The notes: generated by a model not told the origin, from the letters alone. Counted from the first letter of the stretch, positions 20,849 through 33,509 are shown. The stretch: DNA of 64,000 bases from Clavelina lepadiformis (GCF_947623445.1 NC_135242.1:2046001-2110000); one strand, 5' to 3'. Numbers and translations are program-made.

Positions 20849-23808
20849 ATGAAATTCTTTATCTTTTTCGCTCTTCTCACCTCGATTTTCATCATCACCT
20901 TATGCACGAAGCTTAAAAGAAGGAGAAGTAAGTTCACGTTGAAATGTAGTTTAGTTTAAATGTGATTTTATTTTGTTATTTGTCATGTATATAAAATAAA
21001 ACATATTGACATTGCAAACAAATTTGTATGAAAATCTAAAACAAAAATTAAAAAATCTAAATATACATTAAATCATATGAAAACAAGACAAACAGTTATA
21101 GATCCATGTAAACGCACATTAATTAAATTGATATTTTTATGATATGAAGTAAATTCGGATGAAGTGTATTTAAAAAAGGACCGGATCATAACCGGACAAA
21201 AATATCAAACTAATTACAAAAAATTCAAATGCATAAAAATATCAATTTAAAGCATTTTAACCAATAAATTTTGTAAAAAAATATAATACCAAACTAAACT
21301 GGTATTAAAAAATAACAAATGAATGATTTCTTAAAAGAAATGTTGGGAGTGTTGTTGAAAGAGCAAGATAAACCCGTTGATCCCCAATATTTTTATGATT
21401 TATTTATTGTATCGTTAAAAAGTTTAAACAAAAAACTAACGTTTGTTGTGAGCGAGTCCACATTCAATCCGTGCTCCTACAACTGACTAAAACCAAAATT
21501 TATTTTCGACTCATTACCTTGATAACTAATTAGCGTGATGTTACGTCTTGCCTTCCCATAGCATGTTTTGTCGGCAGGCAGGAAGTAACTTCATTAAGTG
21601 TTTATTAAGTCTTATTAACATTGCCAAGTTGCTTTAAACGCATAAAAGGCGGCCTCGTTGCATATTATAACGTTTCCCTTCTACGCTTGACTTATGTCTG
21701 ACACAAGTTAAGGTTTTGCAAATGCTGTTTAACATGAATGATTTTTTCGGAAAAACGAGATTTTACAAGCTTGCTGTAAGCATATTTTGTTAATTCAAAA
21801 ACTATGCTCACTGTATTACATATAGTATATATATATGATTTAACACTTAACAAAAACGATAAAAACACTTAAACTATACTTAGCGCCACTGTGATAATAT
21901 TTATATTTTTTCTCATTTCTTTGTTATCACTTTCTTGAGACATATTTTTGTAAAAGTTTTTATTGGCGTAAGAAGGTTTTGTTTTTTGAGATTTTGCATC
22001 ATCTTGAAATTAATGATGACAAATCATTTCAGTTTTTCATGAATATGTAAACCCAAACTCGTTTTCACAATAACGGAAACGAGTTCTTTGTTACGGGATA
22101 AGTTTTACATCATTAGCATTAGCTATAGGGCTTCCTTTGCCTGTAATTCCGAGTCAATTAAGCTTCACTTGTTGTTACTACAAATACGGTTTTGTTGATT
22201 ATGCGGTCATCCATGCACATGTTTGCGGTAAAACGTGACCCGGATAACCAAATGCAGCATTACGTAGATGATCTTCTTTTTCAATTTGAACGTTCGTAAA
22301 ATTTTCACAAACGAAACTCTTTGCAACCGCTGTACTTCATTTTGAATTAAGCATTTTTTGCAAGATTGAATTAAGCACAGCTTTCAAAACATAAGTTACA
22401 TTAACAGTTTATACTATTCTGTGCTGAAACATATTTTCTGCTGTTGGCCTGAATCAAGATATCCTGTTTGCGATATTAATACATTGGACGTCATCATGAT
22501 TAACAATTTATTGAATATCATTAAAATCCATTTTGGGCTTGATAAGCGTGAGAATAGGTAAAAACAAGAGAAATACAAATACTAATAGAATATAATAACA
22601 AGTATAATAAGTATAATAAAATGAAGTAAAAAAGTATAATATAATAACTTACGATAACAACAAGTCAAATATAGGTAATTTTGATATGGAGTTAAAAAAA
22701 TTTCTGGGACAAAACGTACAAAACACGTGGAGCCTACGCTGAATTCAATAAGATACCGTGCTTATGCTCAGCTTTGCACCACAAAATTGAAACTTTATAC
22801 ACTTGACTCATTTTTACAAGCAAAAATAATCACATGGTTTTATGCTTTTTCTTGCCTTTTTTTTGGCGAATCTTTTCACCACTCTCGTTGTGGAACTCCT
22901 ACCACCAAGATATATTTAACGCATGGCTGTTTGTTTGATTTACAGGGCATGCCCTGTTCCCCAGAGATAGGAGATGTGCAAGGCACAGACGTGGTTTCAA
23001 AAGAACTGAACCTCACAGTTTGAAAAAAGACTGGTTCAACAAAATACAAGAAACTTATAAAAAGCGGAACCAAAAGCTCCGCAGAAGGAAATTTTCCCTT
23101 ACGAAATGGTGCAAACTCCTTGATGTGAAATTTCACATCTGTGTTGGAAAGTGGAGAAACAAAAGGTTTGAATTTATAGCTGTTGAATTTTAAAGTGACT
23201 TAGGGGAAACTTTAAGGGCAGAGTTTAGGGCAAGATAGAGTTGGTTCGAGAAATCGTTCTTCGGATTGTTTTTTATCACCACCTCACAAGCAAAAAAATT
23301 AAAAAAAAAATTTGTTATTTGTAATAATTTAATAATGTACAAAAACACATATTATTTCAATCTATGTACAATTTTATCAATCAATGATCACTTACACTGT
23401 GTATACTGTAAATACCAAATAAAAAAGGCAATAACGGCACACGTGGACTATTACGAATTATTAAGAAAATCAAGCTGCTGTAAATATATACACCGATTAA
23501 TTAAATGTATTAAGCAATGAATACCTCAAAATTCAAAAAATATAACAACCTATCAAATGTGTATATGTATTCTCGTCTGTATATATGTCTATATATCATA
23601 TACTCGTACATATTGATATAATATTAAACACAATTTTCTGCAATTCCATAATGCATTTGTTATTATTTAGTGTTTTAAAAGTATTTCATTTTTCACTTAC
23701 AGGTTGAAATTACTCCCTTTGCCGGAAGTCGCTTCCTTCTTGCAGTTAAAAGGAAAACGTCTTTGGCACTTGGACAAGATGCTTTATCCGCTGCCGCTTG
23801 CGTGGTAA
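20849..23808 (+). CDS. Small, strongly basic secreted protein (novel)
   Basis: Three exons, 20849-20927, 22946-23165 and 23703-23808, join in phase to give 134 residues. Donor sites are GTAAGT (first intron) and GTTTGA; acceptors are TTTACAG and CTTACAG. The protein opens with a signal peptide (MKFFIFFALLTSIFIITLC), then KLKRRRR. It is dense in Arg and Lys throughout (HALFPRDRRCARHRRGFKR, KKRNQKLRRRKFSLTKW). It has three cysteines after the signal and a hydrophobic C terminus (LLPLPEVASFLQL ... YPLPLAW). Repeated basic pairs could be processing sites, so a peptide precursor or a cationic antimicrobial protein is possible. Both are inference. I recognise no family. The first intron (2 kb) contains a segment duplicated at 25.6-27 kb. 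Confidence 0.55.
21460..22300. repeat. Segmental duplication, copy 1
   Basis: Similar to 25600-26930 in the same direction. Shared blocks include TTTTCGAC(T/C)CATTACCTTG, GTAACTTCATTAAG, TTATTAA...TTGCCAAGTTGCTTT, and further on TTCA(C/T)TTGTTGTT with AAACGTGACC. It lies in intron 1 of the basic secreted protein gene. Confidence 0.6.
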
Positions 23809-26800
23809 CATTGCAACTTCTGGAAATTTATGAAAGATCCAAATGTTGTAAAACATAAAAAAAAACTTTTGTGACAACTGATATATCAAAAAAGCGCAAT
23901 ATAACTTGTCAGAAAACATAAATGTACAACGCTTAATGATCAATTTCTATCTCTGTGGATCATGTATATTTTGCCCTTAACACCTTCGAATATCATGTTG
24001 ATGTTGATTTAATTATTGAGGACATGGTGTTTTTTTAATGTCTTGATGTTGTGTGTAGTTTTATAATTAACTATGATATGAATAAACAACAAACCAAAAT
24101 CTTTCGTTGTATTTGCCACAGCTCATTAGCTCCTTGATTAGTTTAATCGCAAATACATATCGTATAAAATAGAGATTATTTATAATGTGTTTTGTGCTTA
24201 CATGGGTTTTACAAGTAAATTTACTAAAACTTGAATAAAAACTTATTGGTTGAAAATTTGTTGTGGTAAATGGAACAGTGCTTTTGAAAACACACTTGAA
24301 ATATTTTGATGACTTTTAAGTAAATATCAAATGCTAAAGAGAACATTTAAACTTTTTCTATAAAAATTATTGTCAGGAAATTATCTCGTAAAGTAAAATC
24401 AACTGAAAATATTTATAAATACTCTTTAACACCACACGTTAACTCGCACCTCGAAACGCAAAAATAAAGCATTAAAAACCTTTCAATGAATTTTGTAAAA
24501 GTTATAATCACATATACAGTAAAATGACATCCTTCGCACTTGAATTGAATGGATTAAACAACACGATACAGGCCTACTAGTGCTTTCTTAATTGCAAAAG
24601 TGTAATTGTGTTCAGAGGGGAGCTGAAAAACAAGAAGTCTTTTCCTAAAAGTTTTATGCTTTTAAACTATCAGCAGAAAATTTCCGATTCTACAAGAAAC
24701 TTTTGGCCGAAGTGAAAGCCACGTGCTAGGGCTCAAGCGAGGTTGATGTAAATGTAAAGGCTTGTCCATGCATGGGTCATGTCTGACTGTCTTATCACAT
24801 GGCGGGTTGTGATTGCGCTATTTTATTCAAAAAGCGTCCCTATTTTGTTAATGCAAATAGTTCACTGTATTTTGTATCATACGTCACGGCCAGCCTTGAG
24901 GTTCGATAACTTAGTCGCGTATTTCATGAAATAGTATTTTCAATATTCTTACAATTGGAAGCAACAACGAAAAATAATGCAAGATAAAAGTTTCTTGATT
25001 AAATGTTTTAATGCATCATAGCATATAAAAATGACGTGACAAGTTCAAGTCCGGCACTGCCTCATCACATTTCATTTCTTATAAGGCAGCCATGTGCTCG
25101 CCTACTGTCTTGTGCAGAAATTGTAAACCTCCAACTGACTGTTGTTGTTGTGACGTTTTCTCCTAACTGGTTGGCAATGAAATGTTTACAGATTGCTAGG
25201 AAATTATTTTATTCAATCACTTTAAATGCCTAATTTAATTGTGGCCAATTTTTCTTCCGAAGCTCTGTATTCGAGGCGATTTTTGTGTAATTTATGACGT
25301 GTATGCTTACCTTGTGTTTTTCGTTTTCGTTTGCCAGCTGGCAAATATTTTACTATAGTTTTTGGAGCAGTTATTCATTTGAAGCTGTAGCTTTTGTAAT
25401 TTTGAGTTTTGTTTGAACTACGAGGAGTGGAAAGATTTTAACACCTTAGAAGTTCCTACAAAAATCGACCTTTTTAAGAGCGCATATACTTTCAATGGCA
25501 AAGGTTTTGCAAATAAGGTTGAGCACTACAACCACCCGTACGGCGTACAGACTTTGATGATATCAACCTGTTTTTTGTTGTTTGCCGCCCCTATAGAAAC
25601 CTTGGACTGCTTCCGTAATCAACTAAAAAATCATTTTCGACCCATTACCTTGACAAGCTACGTTAGTACCGTGATGTATATTGTCTTGTTGTGTTGTTCA
25701 TGCTATGGCAACTTTTGACTACAGATAGGTAGTAACTTCATTAAGCCTCATTAAGTCTTTATTAAGCCTTATTAACTTTGCCAAGTTGCTTTGAAAGTGA
25801 AAATGATTAATGGCTGCGCATTGCGGCTTGTCCCTTCCACGCTTGACGTAAGACGTAAGCTGTTGTCTTCAGTTGCAAGTCCTGATTTCTAAGCCACGTC
25901 ACGCAGCTTGTGCTTTTACGTTATACTAAGGTTACATATCAATCTTTAACAACCGCTGAAATTGATCTAAAATAACAAATTCTAATTTAATTCTCACGTT
26001 ACATGTACATGCTGTATCCCGGTAAGGGATCTTGTTATTCTTTCTGTTACTTTTAGAGTTTTGTTTCAAAACGAGTCAACTGTGCCTCTTGATACCGATT
26101 TGTTTCAACAACCAACAATTAAGTGAGTAAATCAAGTTGAAGCCTCGTTAAGGAGTTTACCGCCATTTTTATGCTTGTCAGAACTTACAGGTTATATAAT
26201 GTTTTTTAGGCAAAATTTACGTCATACTTGCGTTGTCTGATTTGTTTTGAAAAGAAAAATTATGATGTTTACAGGAATGGTTAATCCTGGTTACTTGTTA
26301 CGTTTATTATTTAATATCGCTAAAAGTATTTACGCAGGAATAATCTTATGTATTTACTCACTTAATCTCACCAAATTCATATTTAAATATGTAACCAGGG
26401 AACCGGTAACCAGCTTCACGCATCACATCAAAGGATGCCCTTCTACGAAAATGATGTCCAAAACGAAATCATGTTTACAAATGTTAGTATCCGCTTTTTA
26501 GATTCACTTTTTGCTAAATCTTGGCAAAACACAAACTTTACTACCCAGTTACTACAACTAATCTGGATTTTTATGTTTTCTTTTCCTAATTCAATTGCTT
26601 TCTAGAATATTTCGATCTGTGTCAGAAAAGTATTTTGGGACTTTTAACTTGTTTATCTTTAAAATGTAAAAATAGAAACCTTATATAGTCGCACAATACA
26701 TCACTGCTTGAAACAGACATTTATTGCCACTGATTTAATTATATAGTAATACGCGTGTGTGCTTTGTTATGTGATTAACGTTTGCTATAATTTGCATTAG

Positions 26801-29411
26801 GGTGTGTAATGAGGCATTTTCCTAGTTTCAAAAGCTTCATTTGTTGTTCTTACAAACAAGGATGTTGATTTTGCAACCATTCATGTGCGTTGATTGTGAA
26901 ACGTGACCGACAAAAAAGCAAATTTTCAGATACCGTACTCCACTTTTCGTAAACATATTTTTCCACGCCAACGAGTATTGAATGTTAAACAAATTATTTT
27001 TAATTGAAATATTTTTAGAGAATACCATATTTGGCTTGGCTTGAAAGCAAACATAAAGCAACGTATTGTTTTTGTTTAAAAACTGAAACGAAATTGACAT
27101 GTCAATGTACATGAGCGAAATGTTTTAGCAATGATTCGTTTTTGTGTAGAACAGATAGTGGATACTTTATTAAGATATTAACAATGAAATGCAAGGTGTT
27201 TAACATATTGCAATAAGATCATAAGATTGTAGTAGAACAATCACTAATATTTGTCAACGTATTTTGTGAATCAAACCTAAACGTTATAATGTAGTAACCG
27301 AAACCGAACCGGATTCCGAGACTAAGTCCACGTTTAATGGAACCTTATCTAGCTAACACCATAGACACCTTTTTGTCTATACCCATTCTCATAACGCCGC
27401 CTAACGACGCCTTTTTGATTAGTAAGTTGCTTAGCATACACTTACAGTGAAACATATTCATTTTTCAAAGAACTGGCCACGTTTGTATAAAAGCGATTTC
27501 ACTACAGGAATATCAGAAAGCTTTCATTAGAGATATGACATTTATCAATATGAAATAGTTGTCACGTGTTGTTGTCATATGGCTTTCCCAATAAACTTCT
27601 TTTTTCCATCAGAATTCAACTTGTGTTTTTTTGGTGAAAACGTGTAAGCATTAGTAACGTATTGAATTAGTCTATTTGTTTCAGTTGAAACTTACACTTG
27701 ATTCAGAAAAGAATGCAGCAATCAATGCTGGTTTTTTCCATGAAATGTTGTTCTTGCAAACCTCGTAGAACGAATATACATAGATGTGTCCCAGAGCAAG
27801 CACATTGGTGAGATGCTGAGTTGTTTAACTTGGTTAACTTGCTTAATGCCTATTATATATTTTACCACCAAGACAAGCCCTGCTTTGTTCATGCCTATAC
27901 CGGATCCTGGTTTTTTGATCAATGACGCAGTTGTACTGTAAGTTCTTACATTTGGCACCTGAAAACGACTGTACAAACAACTAATTATGTATGCAGTTTA
28001 CTAACGGTCGTGTATCATTACTTTCAGTTGAAGAAAATTAACTTTTAGATAAGCGTAAGTTTTATATTTCGCATTCTCAATTGTTTAAAAAGTATCCAGA
28101 GCACTTTTGTGTGTAGACGTTATATCACGTACGGCCAGAAAATAGTTTTTATGTAACTGTAAGCTTTTTTTCCTCTCTTGTAACCGATGGTGGAGTCAGT
28201 TTGTTAGGTGTAGTTGGAGCTCTTAGTAACCATTGCTTGGCAATAGCCATTTGTAATTTTCCAAGCCAGTTTCCATTTGATCTTTATCATGGAGAATAGA
28301 AGTGCAATGTCGAAAACGGTAAAGTAATTTATAAACTCTTACCGTAGACTCGTAGAGCAATATTCCAGTTGATTTCAAAACTTCAAATGTAAATGAAAAA
28401 TCTGATTTACAAATTACACTACCGATTGACCTAAATATAGTTTTGGCAAATAATCGCTGAGCAATGGCAAAAGGCAACACGATGCTTAAAGTACAAATGG
28501 TTCAGGGTTTCCCAAATAATTTCATTTTAATTTATGAGGTGTGGCATTGGTTAAATATGAAGATATTCATAATGATATAACAATTTCAATGAAAACTGTT
28601 TGCTGGTTTTAGTGACTTGTATGTTTTTATTACCAAATGTTTTTGGTTGTGGTAACCAAATGTTGTATTTTTTTGGAGTGCTTCGGCTAGTATTGCGTTA
28701 TAGATTTATAGTTCATTGTTACGTGATTGTAACTTGAGTTAGTCTGGCTATGTGCAATGATACTCGTATCTATCGGTCGTGAAATCTTCGGCAGCCTAAA
28801 TTCTGATATTATTAAACTTGTGTTCGACTCGAAAAAGTATGACCATGTAAATGTTCTTTTCATTGACATCGCAATATATTCCAATTCCACTAAAGACTGG
28901 AACAGAGGTGACGAAGATGCGGCTCGCAAATTGGTTTGACAATCGCTCTTGCATGTCGAAGCATTCCGGCGAGAACAGCAGTCTTGAACTTTCTTTGACC
29001 TGTTTTTAATCTTTGCGAATTGCGATATCAAAAGTTGATAGCACGATTGAGTAGCACTAGTATGTCTTCAATAGATAGCCGCACTCAACTGATGTATTTT
29101 TTGCGGCCGCGAGAGCAGAAAAAAACTGCCGAATGAAACGGCTGCGCTTGAAAACTAATTAATTATAATACAAAATTGGAAAACGATGTGTGGCCCGCTT
29201 ACTCAGCTGTAGCCTAACTGTCAAAGTGACACAAAGCTGACTGACGGCAAATAGGTTCCTAACTCTGTACTAGAACAACTTTACAAATCACGGGCTTGAG
29301 TACAAGACTATTGAAGATCCAAATTAGACGGGATCGCAGTAGAAGAGTGATACTAATAATGAATTAGTTTGGATGTCAACCCATAATAGTATTCAAAGTT
29401 TTTCTATTTAG
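23809..29411. other. Long gene-poor stretch
   Basis: 25600-26930 is the second copy of the segmental duplication. An open frame at 25413-25718 looks mildly coding at its start (NYEEWKDFNTLEVPTKIDLF) but overlaps the repeat and has no recognised motif. A plus-strand frame at 28757-28939 (HVNVLFIDIAIYSN) could be an exon of a thioredoxin-fold gene upstream of the deiodinase exons, but I cannot show it. The rest is AT-rich with nothing recognised. Confidence 0.4.
25600..26930. repeat. Segmental duplication, copy 2
   Basis: Second copy of the segment at 21460-22300, more spread out by indels. No copy of the neighbouring secreted-protein exons was found with it. Confidence 0.55.
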
Positions 29412-29956
29412 TACGGGAAAACAGGACAAGGTCGATTTTGTGGTTGTCCACATCGACGAAATACACGACCTTCATGGCTGGTCGTTCGAACAGAACAATT
29501 CAGTGTCGCTTTTCCAATTGACTGCTTAGCTACTATATGGTAGTATTAAAGCCATGTCATTCAGCAAATAAACAAAATGTTGATTAAAATACACATGTGA
29601 TAAATTTGATGTTTATGTCACCTTCCTTTTGACAAATTTCCTGGTAATAAATGCGCCCCGAGATTGGTTTAAAAATAATAATTTTTCTTGGCAGGTTTAA
29701 AATAAAGACGCATCGTGCAATTGAAGATCGTTTGTCGGCGGCTGAAATTTTACAGAGCTTGGATGACTTTTCTCTCCCACTAATTGTGGTGGACACGATG
29801 AAGAACGAAGCAAACCTCAACTATGGAGGGTTACCAGAGCGGATGTGCGTGGTACTAGATGGAGAAGTGAAATACATCGGAGGGATAGGACCTTACAACT
29901 TTAACATCGAAGAGATGATAACTGACTTGGAAAAAGTTGTAAATTGTTCCTACTAA
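29412..29956 (+). CDS. Iodothyronine deiodinase-like, last two exons
   Basis: Deiodinases remove iodine from thyroid hormones through a selenocysteine in a thioredoxin fold. Exon 29412-29504 encodes KQDKVDFVVVHIDEIHDLHG and WSFEQNN, matching the family's [20 protein letters not shown] block. Exon 29695-29956 encodes THRAIEDRLSAAEILQSL, LPLIVVDTMKNEANLNYGG, LPERMCVVLDGEVKYIGGIG and PYNFNIEEM, matching VVVDTM...LPERLYI...GPWNYNPEEV and the C-terminal LEK. The phase joins only if the donor is the second of two adjacent GTs (29505). The exon holding the active-site U/C (GSCTUPPF) was not found upstream to about 27.5 kb, so the gene may have a long intron or be truncated. No clear SECIS was identified by eye after the stop. 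Confidence 0.75.
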
Positions 29957-30454
29957 TTCATTCAACAAGATCATTTGTTTTAAAATTGCCACTGGGAAAA
30001 CTAATTTACCTCTATTTTACGAAAAGATTGTGGGTTAGGTAAAATTTGTTCCAAGTGTTTTTTATGGAGTTTAAAGACGAATTTTCTGTCACTGCCATAT
30101 TTGGTAACGGAAATACCCGACAAGTTGCTCCTTAAGCTTTATTTGCAACAAATTGACAGGTTCCTGGGTTGCTTTGCTAATCATTCCGCTCTGAGATTAA
30201 AAATGGTTTATTAATAACGTTTTGAATTGCCTTGCTTGGTTGAGTTTTCAACCTGATTAAATAATCATTTTAATATAAACAATGCCTCAGCGGGATGCTA
30301 TAAAACTTCCTCACACACAATGCTTGAAGACATTACTTTGTCATATTGATGAAGAATTCAAGGGAAAAGACAAACAAAATGCAACGCATAACAGTAACAA
30401 CAGTCTTGGGAAAACACATATTTGTAATCTGACACTAATAGTAGTGAGGTTTCT
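29957..30454. other. 3' side of deiodinase-like gene
   Basis: Expected 3' untranslated region and spacer. I looked for a SECIS element (ATGA ... AA ... GA core) and could not confirm one by eye. Nothing else is recognised. Confidence 0.4.
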
Positions 30455-31043
30455 TCAGTGGGACATTGCATTGTTCATGGTTTCAGTTTCCTCTGTTTCT
30501 TCCATCTGTATATCGAATCGCATTGATTTGAACTCTTGTGATATCATATCACTCATTGCTTTCAATAAAACATCAACTCGCATATTATCTGGATGGCACT
30601 CCATGGTTTGATGGTGCTATAGTAAGCAGTCATATGATTTTGCTAACCGGTGCTTCTAGTTAATGACATGTGACACACCTGGCTATGATAAGGTTGCTTT
30701 TCAGTGTGAGTTATCATTTGAGTTTTCAAATTGTTGGTTTTGGTAATTGACTTTTCACACTTGTAACATTGATAAACTTCCTAAAAAAACAACAACCACA
30801 AAGTGCAGTTTATGTTTGATGAAACATAAGAAGTTTTTGATAAAACATATAAAAGTGGACAAATAAAACACAAACAAATTAAATGCAGCATCTGGATGAA
30901 TGGTTGTAAATGTTTTTAAAGGCTAAGTTTTTGTCCAAACATCTTTTCAAAATACAGTATTTACATTGCCGCAATGTGAGTTTTCATATGAGTTAATAAT
31001 TATCACTTCAATGTAAATGACTTTAGACAAAAAATAAACTTTG
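30455..31043 (-). pseudogene. Zinc-finger gene fragments
   Basis: 30604-30455 on the minus strand is an N-terminal piece of the same family (MECHPDNMRVDVLLKAMSDM, ISQEFKS). 30790-30660 keeps broken C2H2 finger text (VYQCYKCEKS, NNLKTQ, HTEKQPY). 31043-30955 is one more degenerate finger directly downstream of gene 2's stop. None is a working gene. They show that more than two family members once lay here. Confidence 0.65.
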
Positions 31044-32654
31044 TTAAAGTCGCTCTCCAGTGTGAGTTTTCATATGAGTTTTCAATTTGCTGCTATAAGA
31101 AAATGACTGGTGGCACACATCGCATTGATAAGGTTGCTCTCCAGTGTGGATTCTCATATGATCTTTTAAACTGTTGCTTCGGGAAAATGACTTAGGGCAC
31201 ACATCACATTGATAAGGTCGCTCTCCAGTGTGGGTTCTCATATGAGTTTGCAAATTGCTATTATCGGAAAATGACTTGTGACAAACCTGGCATTGATAAG
31301 GTTGCTCTCCTGTGTGAATTCTCATATGAGTTTTTAAACTGCTGCTAACGGAAAATGACTTGTGGCAAACATCGCATTGATAAGGTTGCTCTCCAGTGTG
31401 AGTTCTCATATGACTTTTCAAATTACTGCTAAAGCAAAATGACTTGTGGCACACATTGCATTGATAAGTTCGCTCTCCAGTGTGGATTCTCATATGATCT
31501 TTTAAACTGTTGCTTTGGGAAAATGACTTAGGGCACACATCGCATTGATAAGGTCGCTCTCCAGTATGAGTTCTCATATGAGTTTTCATATGGTGGCTAA
31601 TGGAGAATGACTTGTGGCACACATCGCATTGATAAGGTCGCTCTTCAGTGTGGATTCTCATATGAGTTTTCAAATTGCTGCTAGTTGAAAAGGACTTGTG
31701 GCATACATCGCATTGATAAGGTCGCTCTCCAGTGTGAATTCTCATATGACTTTTCAAACTGCTGTTCATGGAAAATGACTTATGGCAAACATCACATTGA
31801 TAAGGTCGCTCACCTGTGTGAGTTCTTATATGTACTTTCAAATTTCTTTGGCATTTGAATGATTTATCACAAAAATTGCAAGAAAAATGCTTTTCTTTGT
31901 TATTTCCAACAAGCAACTCAGCATCAACTTTGCAAGCATTGATTCTTTCACTTGCAGTAGATTTATTGAGAAACATCTCCACAGAATCGCTGCATTTTTT
32001 ATCTGAGTTTCTTGCAACACAGTTTTGTGGATCAACAATTTTTACGGTGGAATTTACTGCAATATCCAATTGAGAAGTTAATTTTTTTGATATTGATATA
32101 CTTGGGTCATCCATCTCAGTCTGTGAAACTGTACATTTTTGCCACGAAAAAGGTTCCTCTTTAATAACATGAAATTGAGGATAAGTTAATGTCTTTTCAG
32201 AATGATCTTCTTCAATACAGGTTTGTGGCTCAACCATTTTAACTGTGGCATTTACTCCAATATCTGATTGAGGAGGATATTTATTTAACATGGATATACT
32301 TGGATCATCAACATCAGTCTGTGAAATCTCATATTCTTCCAACAGCAAAGGTTCTTCTTTAATAGTTTCAACAAGAGGAAAGACTGGTGCCTTCTCAGAA
32401 TAAACTTCCTCAATATTAGGGCTGATATCTGAGTTTATAATTGTTGTTTGTGATGTTTCTGCAACTGTTTTGTACATGTTTTCAGTTTTCTTTATCTCTG
32501 CAAGACGCGTTGAAATCACATCTTCCATGCTTTCTTGCATTTTCACAAATTCCTTTCTCATATCTTGTTGTATTGATTTAAATTCTTGTGAAATCATATC
32601 ACTGATTGCTTTTAACAAAACTTCAACTTGCATCCCAACTGGGTGATACTCCAT
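31044..32654 (-). CDS. C2H2 zinc-finger protein 2
   Basis: A 536-residue intronless gene, paralogue of zinc-finger gene 1; likely a nuclear DNA-binding regulator. The N terminus (about residues 10-65: LKAISDMISQEFKSIQQDM, KMQESMEDVISTRLAEIKK) looks like a coiled coil. Residues about 80-215 hold two tandem copies of a 65-70-residue acidic unit. Each has YSEK/HSEK, a sumoylation-type IKEEP, SQT..DDPSIS and a ...VNATVK/VNSTVK end. Gene 1 has one copy. Ten C2H2 fingers follow, mostly PYQCDVCHKSF with HTGER/HTGEQ linkers and varied helix residues. Start: ATG at 32654 (MEYHPVGMQVEVLL). The C terminus (THTGERL) ends right after finger 10, and a decayed finger follows the stop. Confidence 0.9.
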   Translation of the reverse strand: MEYHPVGMQVEVLLKAISDMISQEFKSIQQDMRKEFVKMQESMEDVISTRLAEIKKTENMYKTVAETSQTTIINSDISPNIEEVYSEKAPVFPLVETIKEEPLLLEEYEISQTDVDDPSISMLNKYPPQSDIGVNATVKMVEPQTCIEEDHSEKTLTYPQFHVIKEEPFSWQKCTVSQTEMDDPSISISKKLTSQLDIAVNSTVKIVDPQNCVARNSDKKCSDSVEMFLNKSTASERINACKVDAELLVGNNKEKHFSCNFCDKSFKCQRNLKVHIRTHTGERPYQCDVCHKSFSMNSSLKSHMRIHTGERPYQCDVCHKSFSTSSNLKTHMRIHTEERPYQCDVCHKSFSISHHMKTHMRTHTGERPYQCDVCPKSFSQSNSLKDHMRIHTGERTYQCNVCHKSFCFSSNLKSHMRTHTGEQPYQCDVCHKSFSVSSSLKTHMRIHTGEQPYQCQVCHKSFSDNSNLQTHMRTHTGERPYQCDVCPKSFSRSNSLKDHMRIHTGEQPYQCDVCHQSFSYSSKLKTHMKTHTGERL

Positions 32655-33509
32655 TGCCTGATTATCGTTTAAATTTATAGTCTATTTGATGAAAAGAACT
32701 TAAAATATTTGAAGATTTTCTTGATAGAGGAAAACTGAAAATGTGTAACCAAAACTGTTGGAATAAAAAATAAAACATATAAATACTACATCCTTACTAC
32801 AAGGTAAAGAACAGCAGTGCCTCTCACATACAAAAAGGAAAATCAAAAAGATTCCCTGTTGTTTTAAAATGATTTTTATAAAGACTTGTGTGTAATTTCA
32901 ACATGTTAAACACACAAAATCATCTTAAATGACATTATACATCAGTTTGACCTAAACTATCCTATAATTGGCACACACTACACATTACTCAAATCACTTG
33001 AAAATCTTAGAGCAACACATTTAGGAAAATTATATCGGAATTAATTGATAAAGTCTGTTTGACGTGTTGTTGAAAATCACTAATCAATTACCATTTATTC
33101 GATTGAAACGTTTTGGGTTCACTTCAGATCTTCATATGATAGTATTTGTACTAGTAAAAACTATTCCAACCGCCGTTTCAACAGTTTTGTTTATCATTGT
33201 TTAATGTAATGATGATTAATATTTTTTCAAATTGTCTAGCATGGTTGAGTTTTCAACCTGGTTAAACATTTGTTTTAATTTAAACAATACTTAAGCAAGA
33301 TGCGATGACATTTTGTCGCACACAATGCTTCTAGAGTCTAGACATTACTTTGTCATATTGCTAAAAAATTCAAAGAAAAAAAAACAGACAAAATGCAACG
33401 CGTAACGGTAATGGGAATCTTGGCATAACGGTCTTATAAATAAAAAATCAGGGAAAAATTTTTTCCAGATTTTTATCTATTTTGATTATAAACATCGATA
33501 TCGGTTTCG
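32655..33509. other. Upstream spacer of zinc-finger gene 2
   Basis: AT-rich sequence. Text near 33230-33420 resembles 30225-30420 (shared TTGAGTTTTCAACCTG, CACACAATGCTT, ACAAAATGCAACGC), another sign of local duplication. No gene seen. Confidence 0.45.
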
